DNA of 64,000 nucleotides from Macrocystis pyrifera (GCA_031763025.1 JASSKH010000002.1:17830468-17894467); one strand, 5' to 3'; positions 40,577 through 52,329 are shown, counted from the stretch's first letter. Made by a program: numbers and translations. Notes: generated by a model not told the origin, from the sequence alone.

Positions 40577-42241
40577 TTAAAACCGGGAACTCGTCCAATC
40601 AAACAGCGTCCATATAGGCGTAATCCAGTCATAAATGAGAAAGTACAAATCGAAATCGACAAGCTAGTGGCTGCCGATGTTCTTCGAAAATCAAATTCCA
40701 ATTGGGCTTCGCCGTTAGTTGTTGTGATGAAAAAAGATGGTAACATTCGACTGACGTGTAACTATCAACGTTTGAATAACGCAACAATAATTCCGGTTTT
40801 ACCTCTGCCTTCTATCGATGAACTGCTTGACTCGTCGGGTGGTTCACGCGTATTTTCAGTATTGGATTTAGCGAGCGGATTTTTTCAGGCAGCGATTGAA
40901 CCTGATAGTATTCCATTGACTGCTGTATGTACGCAAACAGGTTTGTATGAGTGGTTGCGTATGCCTATGGGCACTAGTGGTAGCCCAGGGTGTTTCCAGC
41001 GCCTCATGGCTCAGGTTTGTGACGGTCTACAACGGGTACAATTATACATTGACGACATCGTAGTACACTCTAAATCGGCGTCACACCATGTAGAAGATTT
41101 AGAAGGATTTTTGAAGCGATTAACGGAATACAATTTAAAATTGTCGCCTAAGAAAGCACATATAGGTGCGCCCGAAGTACAGTTCCTTGGTCATTTAGTA
41201 ACGCCGTTTGGGTTACGCCCCGATCCCAAGAAAATAGACGCGATGTTAAAAATGCCTATGCCAACTACGAAAGGGGAGCTACCTTCTCTGTTAGGTAGCG
41301 TATCGTACCTACGAAAATTTTTGCCAGGGTTGTCAACCACGGTTGAAGACTTGCATTCCTTGTTGCGTAAAGATGTCCGTTTCGAGTTCACTGCGCATCA
41401 CGTCGAGATTGCGAAGACAGTTTTAAAACAGTTGGTTAGTTCAGAGATTTTAGCGTTTCCAGATTACAAAGCAGCCATTGACGGCTCCCGGAAATTTCAG
41501 CTTGTAACGGACGCGTCTAAAGAAGGTTTTGGAGCAGTGTTAGAACAAAAACAAACCGACGGGAAAATCCGCCCGCTGCTATATATTAGCCGTAGTACAC
41601 TTCCCAGTGAAAAGAATTGGGACACTTCCGAATTAGAGTGTGGTGCTTTAGTTTGGGCAATTAAGAAATTACGCGTTTTTCTGTACGGCATTCCTTTTGA
41701 AGCATACACTGACCACCAACCGTTATTATCGTTCATTTCAATGAGTGAAACCAAGCCTCGAGTACACCGCATGTGTAATGTGTTACATGCGTACCAGTTT
41801 TCCCTCAAATATCGACCGGGAAAAGATAACCAATTAGCGGATGCGTTGTCACGATTGCCACTCCCAGCTACGGAAGATGACTACGAAAAATGCCGTCTCA
41901 TTGAGCCAGGGGATGTGGAAGTATATTTTATTGGGGCTAGTGGTATTCAAATGACACGAGCGTTCGATCCGATGTCGTCGGCTCAATCAAGTACAGTTTC
42001 ATCTATTGTTGACACGAATGAGTTATCGTCTTGTTGCCAGCCGTTGACATCGGATGAGTTAGATGAGCAGACATGGTCCGCGGTACAGCATGAGGTAGTC
42101 AGCACAAATAAGGAGCGTACCAACAACGTTAATATCGTAGATCGCCACACCTTTACTAAGTATGTTCCAAGTGTTGCGCTGGTTGTTACAGCCAGGATTA
42201 GTTATGGACGCATGCCCGATAGGTCCGAGTCAAACAGTTGA
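40577..42241 (+). pseudogene. Gypsy reverse transcriptase and RNase H
   Basis: The open frame continues from the junction (LKPGTRPIKQRPYRRNPVI) to 42241. The first Met is at 40667 (524 residues from there). Motifs: LVVVMKKDGNIRLTCNYQRL, FSVLDLASGFFQAAI, LRMPMGTSGSPGCFQRLM, catalytic YIDDIVVHS (~residue 127), and LSPKKAHIGAPEVQFLGHLV. RNase H starts at VTDASKEGFGAVLEQ (~282) with ELECGALVWAIKKLRVFLYG, TDHQPLLSF and the tether-type LKYRPGKDNQLADALSRLP. The frame is intact, but the normal upstream gag-protease is missing. It is out of frame with the integrase that follows. Confidence 0.85.
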
Positions 42242-43780
42242 AAGAGATGCGAGCGTTACAACAGAAACGAGCCGTTTGGCGCCGATATATCCACCCAATC
42301 CCGATCAATCAAACGCAGCAGGTTTAGACCCGTCGGAAGAGTCCGCAGCCGATAACGGTATACAAGAATCGACGAGTGTTAACTTAGACGCTGCGGCCGC
42401 TGCACACCGATTTGGAGAGTTTTTATGTCAACGAAGCGACGTTGAGTGGGCTGCAGCTCAACAAGAAGACCTTCTTGCGACCGCCACCATGAGGTATGTG
42501 GAGACTGAGAATATGAATTCGGCGTCAGCGTTTACACTTACCGACACAGAAGCAGGTCAGTTTAGTATAATTCGCGTCAGAAAATTAGCTAAGCAAGGTA
42601 CCATCATGAAACTAGCAGACGGAACATCTTTATTGGTCAAGCGTAGCACGAAACAACCCGCGCATCGCCCCGCGCGAGTAAGTGGTAAATTCGAGCGTTT
42701 ATTAGGTGCCGAAACCATCCGCGTTTATGTACCGTTTTTGCTGCGTCCTTGGGTTTTAGATTATGTACACAAAGAAGGATTTCACCTTGGCGAACAAGTT
42801 ACATTAGCATCGGTCGAACGATATTATTGGTGGATAGGAATGTCAGCGAGTGTGAAATGGTGGATTCGTCATTGTCTTGTATGTCAAGCCGCAAAAACTA
42901 CACGCCGTACGCCACGGTGGCCGTTAATTTCACTCCCGCTTCCATCTTCGCCGGGGGAGATGGTATCGTTCGATATTTTAGGTCCGTTACCAACAACCAA
43001 GAACGGAAATAAGTACATTCTCTTAATCGTAGATCTATTTAGTCGTCATGCAGAACCGTACGCGTTATCGGCCGAAGAGAGAAAACGGCAAAGGGATGCG
43101 CAAGTCTGTTGGCAAACGAATATGTGACGAGATGGGGATGCCCTAAACTATTGCTTTCAGATAGAGGGACCGAGTTTACGGCACAGGTAGCAAAATAAGT
43201 ATATAATATTTTGGGATCAAAGAAACGACTCACGAGTTCTTTCCATCCCCATACGAACGGATGTGTAGAAAGGTTGAACCATACGGTATGTCAAATGTTA
43301 TCTCATGTTGTAAGCTCAAAACAAGATGGTTGGGATGAGTATTTACTACAAGTAGTGTACGCTCATAACAACCACATTAGCAAGGCCACTGGATTAGCAC
43401 CGAACGAAGTACACATTGGTAGATATCCACGACTACCGATGACTTTGTTGTCTTCCCAAAAGCAGATAAGAGGAGTACAGAGTTTGAAACAAGACGAGTT
43501 GGACTATTTACAACTAATGAAAGACAAACAACAAGCTGCATACCGTTTAGTGGTCGAAAGCGATCGTTTAACTAAGGAAAAACATCCAGAAAACAACAAT
43601 AAGATAGACGATATCATACATAAACGTCCAGTATACGAGGTAGGTCAATGGGTTTGGGTATATGATATACAACATACGTTAGCCACTGCAACAGGTCAGA
43701 AAGCATTAGACAAAGAAGCTATAGAAGGTCGTATTAAGGCAAAACTTGCGAACAAGTGGACAGGACCGTATAAAATATAG
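42162..43780 (+). pseudogene. Gypsy integrase, broken by a frameshift and a stop
   Basis: One frame (to 43127) carries the zinc-binding H-x4-H and C-x2-C (VHKEGFHLGE, RHCLVCQAAK), the first catalytic Asp (VSFDILGPLP) and LLIVDLFSRHAEPYA. Near 43090 the frame changes. The next frame reads PKLLLSDRGTEFTAQVAK with the second Asp, meets TAA at 43197, and resumes as LTSSFHPHTNGCVERLNHTV with the catalytic Glu. It ends in the GPY-type LANKWTGPYKI. The set of motifs is complete but cannot be translated as one protein. Confidence 0.85.
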
Positions 43781-43839
43781 GTGTAGGGCCTTGCAACGTA
43801 GAAGGAAGGATAGTAGGACACAAGCTGTTATACTTAGAC

Positions 43840-44607
43840 ATGCCACATGACAACAAGACTAACCCCCGAGTATCCGTCCTTCGTTGTAAGCGTTGTTTTC
43901 AACCACATGAAAAAGGAAACGAACCCAGTTTCTTGCCGTGGGAATTATGTTCCTACGTACTGAATAAGTTTTCTGAGCTAGCTCCGCCTTTTTATCTAAC
44001 GACGGAAGAGGTAGACATTGAATTAGATTCACAACGCGCGCAACCGTTGAAAATCAAAGCACATCGGTTAAATAGGGGGCCAGGAGGAACCCTCAATATA
44101 CAATTCGAGACAGTATGGAAAGGACACGAAATGTCAACTTGGGAACATGAAGCGAGCATGGCGCAGTATGATGGAAATATAGTTAGGAAGTATTGGTGTA
44201 GCGATGGTATCAATCAGGTAGGAACCGATAACCAGCGCTTTCGAACGTATCAACGCCTCTCCGCACTACGTGCGGAACACCGCTCTCGTAGCACTATTTT
44301 TTGTCCGCCAGGTTACGCGCTGTCGAGCAGCATAAGGCATGGACCGAAATTGTTGACGAAGGACATGGAAGGAGCTCATATTTCTTTCAAGATGGCGAGA
44401 GAAGGATGGCAGATCGGAGTCATCCAAAGCGTCTCAACGGAGGAGGATATCAGGCTACCCTACACCGTCAATTTTTTGGACTTGGATAAGCGTTTTAATG
44501 TGGCTTTGAAGGAGGAAAATTATACGACAGAATTGGAAGCAGCGCCGTCGTCTTGGTGCTATCAGATGTTTGTCAGGACGAAGAGCGTCAAGCGAAGGAT
44601 GGTTTGA
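43840..44607 (+). pseudogene. Gypsy C-terminal region with chromodomain
   Basis: This 255-residue frame is separated from integrase by stops just after GPYKI. Residues ~85-112 (LNIQFETVWKGHEMSTWEHE) fit the chromodomain pattern xWKGH-x-x-STWE, followed by AQYDGNIVRKYW. The remaining ~140 residues are not recognised (KMAREGWQIGVIQSVSTEED). The chromodomain is clearly different from that of the truncated gypsy at 4318-4932, so two gypsy lineages are present. Confidence 0.75.
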
Positions 44608-44869
44608 GATAGGAGTGTTCGATGGGTATCTTGGTTTCTCTCGAAGTCGGAATGGTTTGGCATTCAGGTGGGCCGACAGGACGCTCTTTTTTTCAGGAAG
44701 GGTTGCATTCTGGGTGGGCCGGTCGGCTATATAAGCAAGAGGGTCGGGGAGCATTGGAACCGACAGACTCAACACCGCCAGATTTTGTTGAGGAGACGTT
44801 CCGGGGGTAGTTTGAACTCGAAACCGGTGGTTTAGACACTTACAGAATTGTTGAAGCTGCCGTTTAATG

Positions 44870-45210
44870 GAGAAGTGTCCAGAGCTAGGCGAATCATGCA
44901 TTAGGGTTATGACGGTTGCCGGGGAGCCATAGTATTCGCTGAGAACCCCCTTAGTACTACACTAAGGGTAATATACGAGCATTGAGCGATAATACCATGT
45001 TTGAGTCACGCGAGGAATGAATTATCAGGTGCCACCCCACGCTACTTCGAGGGGCATGGGTGAGTAGGGCATAACTTGACATTTTCAGTTTCTGGCCATG
45101 GTCATTGTTTGGTTGCGGCAGTTGTCTTTTATTATAGTGGTTTGGAGTAAATGGTACTAGAAGGGGGTTGTAACCGGTCCAGGATTCCCCTGCGGAACAG
45201 CTCATTTAGA
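44870..45210 (+). pseudogene. Old copia 3' fragment inside the chimera
   Basis: This diverged stretch follows the order of copia-1 15210-15720: GAGCTAGGCGAATCATG, GCTGAGAACCCCCTTAGT, then GCTACTTCGAGGGGCATGGG and TTTCTGGCCATGGTCATTGT. It is the RNase H tail and 3' untranslated region of a copia element, without an LTR that I can define. It is much more diverged than copia-1 is from copia-2. Confidence 0.7.
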
Positions 45211-46570
45211 AAAAGGGGTAGACTAGGAAGGAAGTACTCACAGTAAGAGGTACCACGATTTGATTGAATGAAGGGGTCTGAAGGAATTAAGGGTTTCATT
45301 AGATGTTTATGTACCCCGCCGTTCTTTTAATTATCATTGATTAAAGAGAAAGGTTGCGGACACAACTTCTTACTTTTGAGGTAGTTGCTTTTGAGTATAA
45401 AAACACTTTTCACTACTCAAAAGCAGGGTGGGCCAATGTTGTAAGAAGTTACTACGCCGGGTTATCAATTGGGTGGAAAATCGGAAAGGTCGTAAATCAT
45501 AGGAGGCGGCATGAGCAAGTGGCCCCCAAGAAAAAGCAGATAATATTATCCGGTCGTGGTCGTCATCATATGAGCAAAATATATTTGGATAAGATCGGAA
45601 TCTTAGACATATGCGCCAATTAGACCAGGAAGATAGGAATTTAAGAATTCGGGGCACGAATACAGAATTATGTCGACGGTTCTGTCGACGATGCGGAAAG
45701 AACATGGGAATAAGAGTTAATAGTATATTTAAATGGAACAGGTTAATTGTAAGAAATAATGAAGAACGGAAGGACAATTCAAATATGATTCATATAGTAC
45801 TTGGTCGATGGTAGGTCCGGAATGAATTGGTAGCTTACGGCAGTTTAAAAACGCAGTTGGATGAGGACATCTTGTTGCCCAATGGGGGTTTGACCGGGGG
45901 ATGATTGGTCAGTCCATACAAGTAATTAGATAGGATAAACAGCACAGCTTGCTGAGAAAGTTGGGTACCTCGCCCCCCCCCCCCCCTAGTCAGAACTGAG
46001 TTTGGGTCCGTCTTTCTCGTCAGCAGCATCGTCTATCAGCATCGAGGATAGATCCGACAAGTATTCGCGGGCAGAGGTTGGCGCAAGTCAGGCAATACAG
46101 CAGAAGAGTGAGGATTGCGAAGAACGCGAGGATAAGGCAAGGGTTGTTTCTGTGTGAAGATTCGGTTGTGCTTGAGAACGGAGAAGGAGGCGGCAAGAGA
46201 CTGAATAATCGTAAGAGCATTTCTGTTTAATTGACTGGGTGAACTAAAAGCAACACCTTTCATCACAAGATCTCGACGGGAACCTGTCATAAACGTGGTA
46301 GGAAAAGTGACCGCTTACTGAATGGACAAGAGTGCCCGGCTAGCGAGGTTATAAAAGGCCAGCGAGGAGTATCGCGCGCATCGTTAAATAAATCTAGACC
46401 GGTGCGCAGCCAACCATAGGCCAGGAGTGCTTCGTTGGTGAGAGAAACCGGATCCCGAGTACTCTTCTAAAGAAATTGATGAGATACTGCTTTTCGTAGG
46501 CTTGAAGTCTCGATTAGCCTGGATAAAACCCACTCGCGGTAAACCTAGTTCACTTATTACTACAGATGAT
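45211..46570. other. Unassigned tail of the chimera
   Basis: No domain is recognised. An 89-residue plus frame at 45354-45623 and a minus frame at 45370-45777 are uninformative. A poly-C run lies at 45973-45987. TTATAAAAGGCCAGCGAGG near 46348-46366 looks like a TATA box and could belong to an LTR promoter. Confidence 0.4.
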
Positions 46571-46600
46571 TTAAAAAAAAAAGAAAAAAGAAAAAAAAAA

Positions 46601-46759
46601 GATGTGAATCGTGGAACCTTGCCCTGTACGTTGTGCGGAGGGTCTTTTGAATATTTCAATGGTCATACCACACACATGACATGTTGCTACTACCAGCAGC
46701 ATAGACTGGTTGGATGTCGGATACGTATTATACGATCATCGTGTGTCTCGGATACGTAG
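46601..46759 (+). pseudogene. Zinc-finger-like remnant in mosaic R2
   Basis: Reads PCTLCGGSFEYFNGHTTHM, giving C-x2-C-x9-H-x2-H. It is the better-preserved counterpart of 5412-5630. The A-rich tail of the chimera fuses upstream codons (KKEKRKKKDVNRG) to it by chance. Confidence 0.3.
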
Positions 46760-47374
46760 GTTCCGTGATTATAGCAATATCAATCGATGCACAGCAGATC
46801 GTTTCGAGGCGGCAGTGTTAGTTCATACATGCTGTCGTTTTCGTACATAATTGCTTGATGATCAGCGGTAATTGAAATGAACCGTTTGAATTGCTGCTGT
46901 AATCTGATCGACAAAAGCATTGAGGAATAACTCATACATTGATGTTGCTCTGTGCGGAGGGTACTCTGCTTCTACTGTAGGTCGTGTACCCTCATGCATA
47001 GGAAGAGACATTACAGGGTACCAGGTATCAGGCACATAAACGACACTGCCGTACAGCTGTCATGGTGGAGTGAAAGGTGGGCAAGTATGGTGTGTGCGAA
47101 CAGAGAGATGGAGCGAGGACCTGGTGGTATTGAATAAGAAAGTATATCGGGAGATTGGCGATTGATTGCTGTGTCAGAGTATGTTTGTCCCTCCCGGCCT
47201 CCCTCCCTCCCCTCAAAGCGGAGTCGTCGTATTATAGGAATGAGATTGCTTTGATTATTTTGCAGCGTTCATTCTATGGATGTTATTGTACTTCCAACTG
47301 GGGGGATCTTGTAGTATACTCTGCAGTGATTTCGATATTACTTCTCAGAGAGGCAGTGTTTATGAGCTGGTAGC

Positions 47375-47540
47375 GTTTGGAGACGCGAACTATGCCAGGC
47401 AAGCCACGGACAGGAAGTCCGTCTCAGGTGGAGCTATCGCATGCGCAGGTGACTTGCGTGTGCTGGTACTCGAGCACGCAGAGATGTGTCACGCTTTCGA
47501 CCACCGAGATAGAATATATGGGGATGGCAGACACATGAAG
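47375..47540 (+). pseudogene. Ty1/copia RNase H remnant (R2)
   Basis: FGDANYARQATDRKSVSGGA reads in one frame. The second half is in another frame, as in the R1 copy near 7650-7830. Confidence 0.7.
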
Positions 47541-47770
47541 GACTGGATCTTTGTGGTGAATTTTGTGATAGTAGTTTTCTGGACGACTGGATTTTTCTGG
47601 TGATTTTTGTGACAAATGGTTTCCGGAGGACTGGATTTTTCTGGTGGAGTTTGTGATAATTTTCTGGTGAATTTTGTGATATACCTGACGAAGGACTGGA
47701 TTTTCTGGTGAACTTTGTGATGTAGCTTCCTGAAGGATGGCTGGATTTTCTAGTGTAGAAGATCGAACGG
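47541..47770 (+). repeat. Minisatellite GGACTGGATTTTTCTGG in R2
   Basis: Fewer units than in R1 (7811-8480), with the same core words. Confidence 0.75.
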
Positions 47771-47880
47771 AGGAAATCTGAGGTTTGTGGAGAGGTATTG
47801 AATCGATGGCATGCATGAACAAAGGGGATCTAGTGGATCTAGTGGATTTAGAGGCAATTTCGCAATGTTGGGGCCTGAAA

Positions 47881-48633
47881 CCTTTGTGACGTAGGCCAAT
47901 CACACACACTAAAACCAACCAAATTGTGACAGAATTCGTACGTGATTGGATGATGACTTGAAGAATCTAGCTTGTCAATTCCGCCGCCCATCGCAGCACG
48001 GCACACCTGCCACAGCAGCAGTGTCTGCAGGAGAAGCGCCTCATGACAGATAGAAAGCTCATGGAGGGAGCATCTGACGACCCGCGCAGCAAGAAGCTAG
48101 CAGCTGCGACACGCAGCAAGCACGCCGCCCACAATCGTGTGATGCCACCGGGCAACCCCGAGACCGGAGACACAGATCACAGCAGCAGCATGCCCAGTAG
48201 AGCGATGGCAAAGCTTGACAACCAAGCGGTTGCGAGCGAGAACAAAAAAATCCAACGTATAAACGAGAGGCAGAGCCACCTCGACACCCCGACAGCAAGC
48301 ATATATATACATCTGTTGTTGGAACTCGTACGATCACAGGACTAGCTATGTCGTTGCTGCTGTTATTGCAGCGTCTGTGCAGCAGCTGTTTGTTATTGTC
48401 GTAGAGAGAGAGCACCTACTCCCCCAAATCCGAACGTGAGAAGAGACGAGGGAGGGGCTTTGGGAAGAGCGTGGCGGAATTGTAAGGACCGTTGGGGCAT
48501 AAATATGAATACCAAACGGTCGTTACATTATTGCATCAGAAGGCGCATCAGCGTCGTGGATGGCTGGGGCCATTTATAAATATCCCCCATGCTCCGACGA
48601 ATTGAGGTGGTTTAAATGCCTATGATGTAGCTC
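47881..48633. other. Flanking DNA, no clear gene
   Basis: A 100-residue plus frame at 48043-48345 (MTDRKLMEGASDDPRSKKLA...) has no recognised motif. An imperfect inverted repeat, TGTAAGGACCGTTGG (48481-48495) against CCAAACGGTCGTTACA (48512-48527), can form a 14-pair hairpin. A TATA-like TTTATAAATATCCC lies at 48572-48585. Confidence 0.45.
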
Positions 48634-48638
48634 TACAC

Positions 48639-48855
48639 TGTTCGTCAGCCCCAAGCACAGGTAGTCAAGACACCCAGACAATCGATGAGTTGATGATTCA
48701 GGTCGTTTATTATTATCTCCCAGCAGTGGTAGGGACAGCAGAAGTGACATTGTGCGTCATCCCATAACACCCAGATGTCAAGAATCACATAATGCACAAT
48801 ATGCCAATATCCCGAACCGGCACGTAACTGTCAAGCTAAAGAGGCACAACGAACA
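48639..48855 (-). repeat. 3' LTR of the gag-only element
   Basis: 217 bp with TGTTCG...CGAACA ends. AGGGAGGG lies just outside it in sense orientation (48856-48863). It has no counterpart at the element's 5' end. Confidence 0.8.
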
Positions 48856-49497
48856 CCCTCCCTGACTCTTTACGTATCATTTACGGACCGAGACAACAAC
48901 ACACAACTCCATGACCTAAACCACCCACAAACAAAAAAAAAATCGAAAAGAAAGAGGAAACCCACCCCTGTGAGCAAAAACCTCTCACTCTCCCCACAGA
49001 GAAATATTGCAATTGTAGACGATATTACAATATATCCACGCCAAAAAAATAATAAAAACTAAGGTGAAAAGTACAATGCCAGAGATCGCGGAGAACCCCG
49101 TTCCCCCGGACAAAGGTCTCCTTTTGCCCCCTACTCCCGTCATAAATTCTCAGATCGTAACGGTAATGCGAGATAGCATACGTCCTTTTTCACTTGTAAA
49201 ATTAGAATTTATCTGGCGCTAAAGTTACCCGAAAAATAATAGTCGCTACCCAGTAGCTCCTAATAATCGAATAAAGAAACAATAAAATGCCGCTACTGCT
49301 GTCGACACGAACAGCTTAAGCCCTCCCAGCTACGAAAACTATTCGATCGTTCGCAGAAAATATTTTATGTTCCACTTTTCTCCGATGCGAACAAGTATTC
49401 GCAAAATGATACTGTTGGCAGAACAACCAATCAACTCACCCTCCTTTATTTTGCAGGCAGTAGTCTACTGCCAAAAATAAAAGATACCCGCAAAATT

Positions 49498-50370
49498 CAA
49501 TATGATCAGTAGCCACCGCCAATACCAGCAATACACCTCACCTCCCTTTGGTGTATCAGCGTAACCTTATTTCTCCATACCGCTACCAGTATGCATTTCA
49601 TTTCTACCAGGCCCCATCTGGTCCTGTCTACACCAGAAAAACACTACAAGTTTTTCGGATTTACAAAGACTGTTTGATTTGAACATGAAAATACGTTTCG
49701 AAGCTACCAGGCGAAAAAGGCTACGTATACCACCCAGAACGAATCCCAGATGATACATCGTCTACTATCTACGGTTTCTCCACCCTTGCAATATAATCAG
49801 TAGCCACCGCCAATACCAGCAATACACCTCACCTCCCTTTGGTGTATCAGCGTACCCTTATTTCTCCATACCGCTGCCAGTATGCATTTCATTTCTACCA
49901 GGCCCCATCTGGTCCTGTCTACACCAGAAAAACACTACAAGTTTTTCGGATTTACAAAGACTGTTTGATTTGAACATGAGAATACATGTCGAAGCTACCA
50001 GGCGAAAAAGGCTACGTATACCACCCAGAACGAATCCCAGATGATACATCGTCTACTATCTACGGTTTCTCCACCCTTGCAATATAATCAGTAGCCACCG
50101 CCAATACCAGCAATACACCTCACCTCTCTTTGGTGTATCAGCGTACCCTTATTTCTCCGTACCGCTACCAGTATGCATTTCATTTCTACCAGGCCCCATC
50201 TGGTCCTGTCTACACCAGAAAAACACTACAAGTTTTTCGGATTTACAAAGACTGTTTGATTTGAACATGAGAATACATTTCGAAGCTACCAGGCGAAAAA
50301 GGCTACGTATACCACCCAGAACGAATCCCAGATGATACATCGTCTACTATCTACGGTTTCTCCACCCTGG
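49498..50370 (-). repeat. 291-bp tandem repeat, three units
   Basis: Units at about 49498-49788, 49789-50079 and 50080-50370 have an exact 291-bp period and few substitutions. On the minus strand each holds the same 63-residue frame (MYHLGFVLGGIRSLFRLVAS...). They occupy the non-coding part of the gag-only element. Confidence 0.95.
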
Positions 50371-50935
50371 CCGCAAATAAATAGACCTCACGTTCGACCA
50401 AAAAATAATAACTTCGATCGACAGGTGTATCCATCGTAAAATTAAATTCACCATTCATTCCTACGAAATCACACCATGATGACCAGACCTGCCCCCTCCG
50501 CCCCGCGATGTTGCCGGACCTTGCATGAAGCTCCGGCTGACGAAATACCCAGATCTGCTCGCTTGTTGCCACCCGGACGAAACCCCATCGTTATTTGGTA
50601 CTGCTGCAGACAGTCCACGATTACCCCACGCCCGTTTCCTGCCACCGCTTTTTAACAGCAGCAGAATGCACGCAGCTATTATGCCGCGCGACTTTGCCCC
50701 ACCTAACACCCCCCGGTAGGGTTGCACACGGCTGGCGGCCGTGCGGCTTCTCGCGGGATTTGCATGCAGACATGTACCCTCGCTGAGCGATAACCCCATA
50801 TCTGCTGCCTCCACAACCTCTGAAGTGGAGTGCGTACGGCAAATAAATGCCGTACGACTTGAAGTCCCCCGCTCGCAACACACACGGCGGAGGTGCCTAC
50901 GGTTGTCCGCCGTAGGGCTTTTAGCTGCAGTGCCC
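50371..50935. other. Non-coding segment downstream of gag
   Basis: In the place where pol would be expected I find no protease (DSGA), integrase or RT motif on either strand. Confidence 0.6.
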
Positions 50936-52297
50936 CTAAAACGCCGTTGTCTCCACATCATCATCTCCGGGATCCCCCACAATCGCAAACACGGCCTCCG
51001 CCGGCGATCCATCCATGTCCGCCGGCGATGCGCACTTGCTGCTCTCGTGTCCTCTCCCACCACACCTTTCGCAGAGCTTTGCAGTGCAACTGTTGCTGTA
51101 GTGGCCCGCAGCCTTGCACCGGAAACACCTCACTGTCGAGCCCTTCGCTTTGCCGGCTCCACCGTCTGAACTGGCGTTGCCGTTGCCTTCCTTCCCTTTT
51201 CCAGACCGACCCCCTTTTGCCTTTCCGCCCTTCCCTCCGTAACCACTTCCCCCTTTTCCGATGAGCGCAAGCGATTTCGATGAGCCCTTCGACTTGCCGG
51301 AAGATGAGGCTATTACCTCGTGTTTGCTGCGAACCAAGTTTATGATTTCCTTGCGATCGTAAACCTGCTTGAGATTCAGATCTCGGATCTCAAGCTCGTA
51401 CTCGGCAGCAGGCAAGGCAGAAACAAAACAGGCGTACAAAGTGTTGTCATCCACATTCATGCCTGCGTTGTTCAGTTTGACACGTAGGTCCTCCATCTCA
51501 TACAGTTTTTCTACGGGGTCGTCCTCCTTCCCGATTTGAAAGCTGTACAGCTGCCTCATGCAAGTTCCCTTCTGTGCATTGGTTTTTGTATCGTACCAAT
51601 CCACTATTGACTCCCAACATTTCCTCGGAGACGTACTTCGGTGAAAAGCTGCTTTGTCAACATTTGACTGTAGAGCTTGGGAAAGAAACACCCAGGCCAT
51701 CAATTGCCGCTCGTACATAGAGGCCGTCACTCCCTGCGTCATCATAGAAGCGCGGTCGCTTCCATCGGCCCTAACCTCGACGTATGGGTCACTTTCGAAG
51801 ACTGTCTCGAATCCATGTAGCTTCGCATAGACTCGCATCTGCTTCGAGAAGGTGTCGAAGTTCTCTCTCCCCTTCAAGACAGGAATTGCCAACTTGGGTT
51901 GGCCCAAAAATGGCCGACCACGGAGGGAGAGCTCACCTGAGGGGCCAACGCCCCAATCTTGCTCTCTACCGCCGAGCTGACTTTCCGTGCGACCAGCTCC
52001 CGCAGTACCACCACGTTCCTCCTTCCTGCTCCCGGTGCCATCGTCGGAGTGATCCAACGATGGTGACACAGCATCCCTCCCTGCTGTATCTACGGTAGGT
52101 AGCCCCTGCTCCCTGCCGGACTTCCGCTGCGCCTCAGTCTCTCGACTCGTTCTTAGTAGAGTCGCCATCATCTCAAGCAGCTCAGTATGAGATGATTTTT
52201 GACGCTCCTCCGCGTCTGCGGCTGCTTGTTGTAGAACTTGGAGAGACGGGCCCAGCTCCGAGACTACGGCTCTAAGACCATCAAGTTCATCCCCCAT
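50936..52297 (-). CDS. Ty1/copia-type gag with two zinc knuckles
   Basis: This 453-residue intact frame starts at ATG 52297 (MGDELDGLRAVVSELGPSL), 7-8 bases after the primer-binding-like site. The N-terminal ~65 residues look coiled-coil. A charged linker follows. The gag domain spans about 150-330 (FDTFSKQMRVYAKLHGFETV; LMAWVFLSQALQSNVDKAAF; STSPRKCWESIVDWYDTKTN; GMNVDDNTLYACFVSALPAA). A Gly/Lys-rich linker leads to CFRCKAAGHYSNSC (~391-404) and CERCGGRGHESSKC (~409-422), both C-x2-C-x4-H-x4-C. It is homologous to the broken copia-1 gag. It is the only intact gag of the window and could package RNA in trans. The frame ends VETTAF without continuing into pol. Confidence 0.85.
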   Translation of the reverse strand: MGDELDGLRAVVSELGPSLQVLQQAAADAEERQKSSHTELLEMMATLLRTSRETEAQRKSGREQGLPTVDTAGRDAVSPSLDHSDDGTGSRKEERGGTAGAGRTESQLGGREQDWGVGPSGELSLRGRPFLGQPKLAIPVLKGRENFDTFSKQMRVYAKLHGFETVFESDPYVEVRADGSDRASMMTQGVTASMYERQLMAWVFLSQALQSNVDKAAFHRSTSPRKCWESIVDWYDTKTNAQKGTCMRQLYSFQIGKEDDPVEKLYEMEDLRVKLNNAGMNVDDNTLYACFVSALPAAEYELEIRDLNLKQVYDRKEIINLVRSKHEVIASSSGKSKGSSKSLALIGKGGSGYGGKGGKAKGGRSGKGKEGNGNASSDGGAGKAKGSTVRCFRCKAAGHYSNSCTAKLCERCGGRGHESSKCASPADMDGSPAEAVFAIVGDPGDDDVETTAF

Positions 52298-52329
52298 AAT
52301 GAGGCTGCGTCGGTACCAACGACTCTCTC

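Larger units (their letters stand above)
40272..46600 (+). mobile_element. SINE-gypsy chimera with A-rich end
   Basis: This 6.3-kb insertion sits at a site that is uninterrupted in R1 near 5473 (GCTGAACCA|GATGTG). It starts with ~300 bp homologous to the SINE at 39599 (same tRNA-like head and body). At GGAAAGTA near 40576 it passes directly into the coding sequence of a chromodomain Ty3/gypsy pol, without gag, protease or 5' LTR. RT, RNase H, integrase and chromodomain follow, then a degenerate copia fragment and ~1.3 kb of unassigned DNA. It ends in A10GA6GA10 (46573-46600). Target duplication is at most 1-2 bp. It could be one retroposed chimeric transcript or a nested set of insertions. 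Confidence 0.7.
38941..47880 (+). mobile_element. Mosaic repeat copy R2
   Basis: Sequence matches R1 blocks in order: 38941-39005 = 2090-2150, 39006-39598 = ~3320-3896, 39945-40271 = ~3897-4007 plus 5236-5473, 46601-47130 = 5474-5995, 47131-47850 = 7406-8290 with fewer minisatellite units. Compared with R1 it lacks the Q-rich ORF, the truncated gypsy and the TIR element. It has gained a SINE (39599-39944) and the SINE-gypsy chimera (40272-46600). The alignment supplies clean empty sites for all four insertions. Confidence 0.85.
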
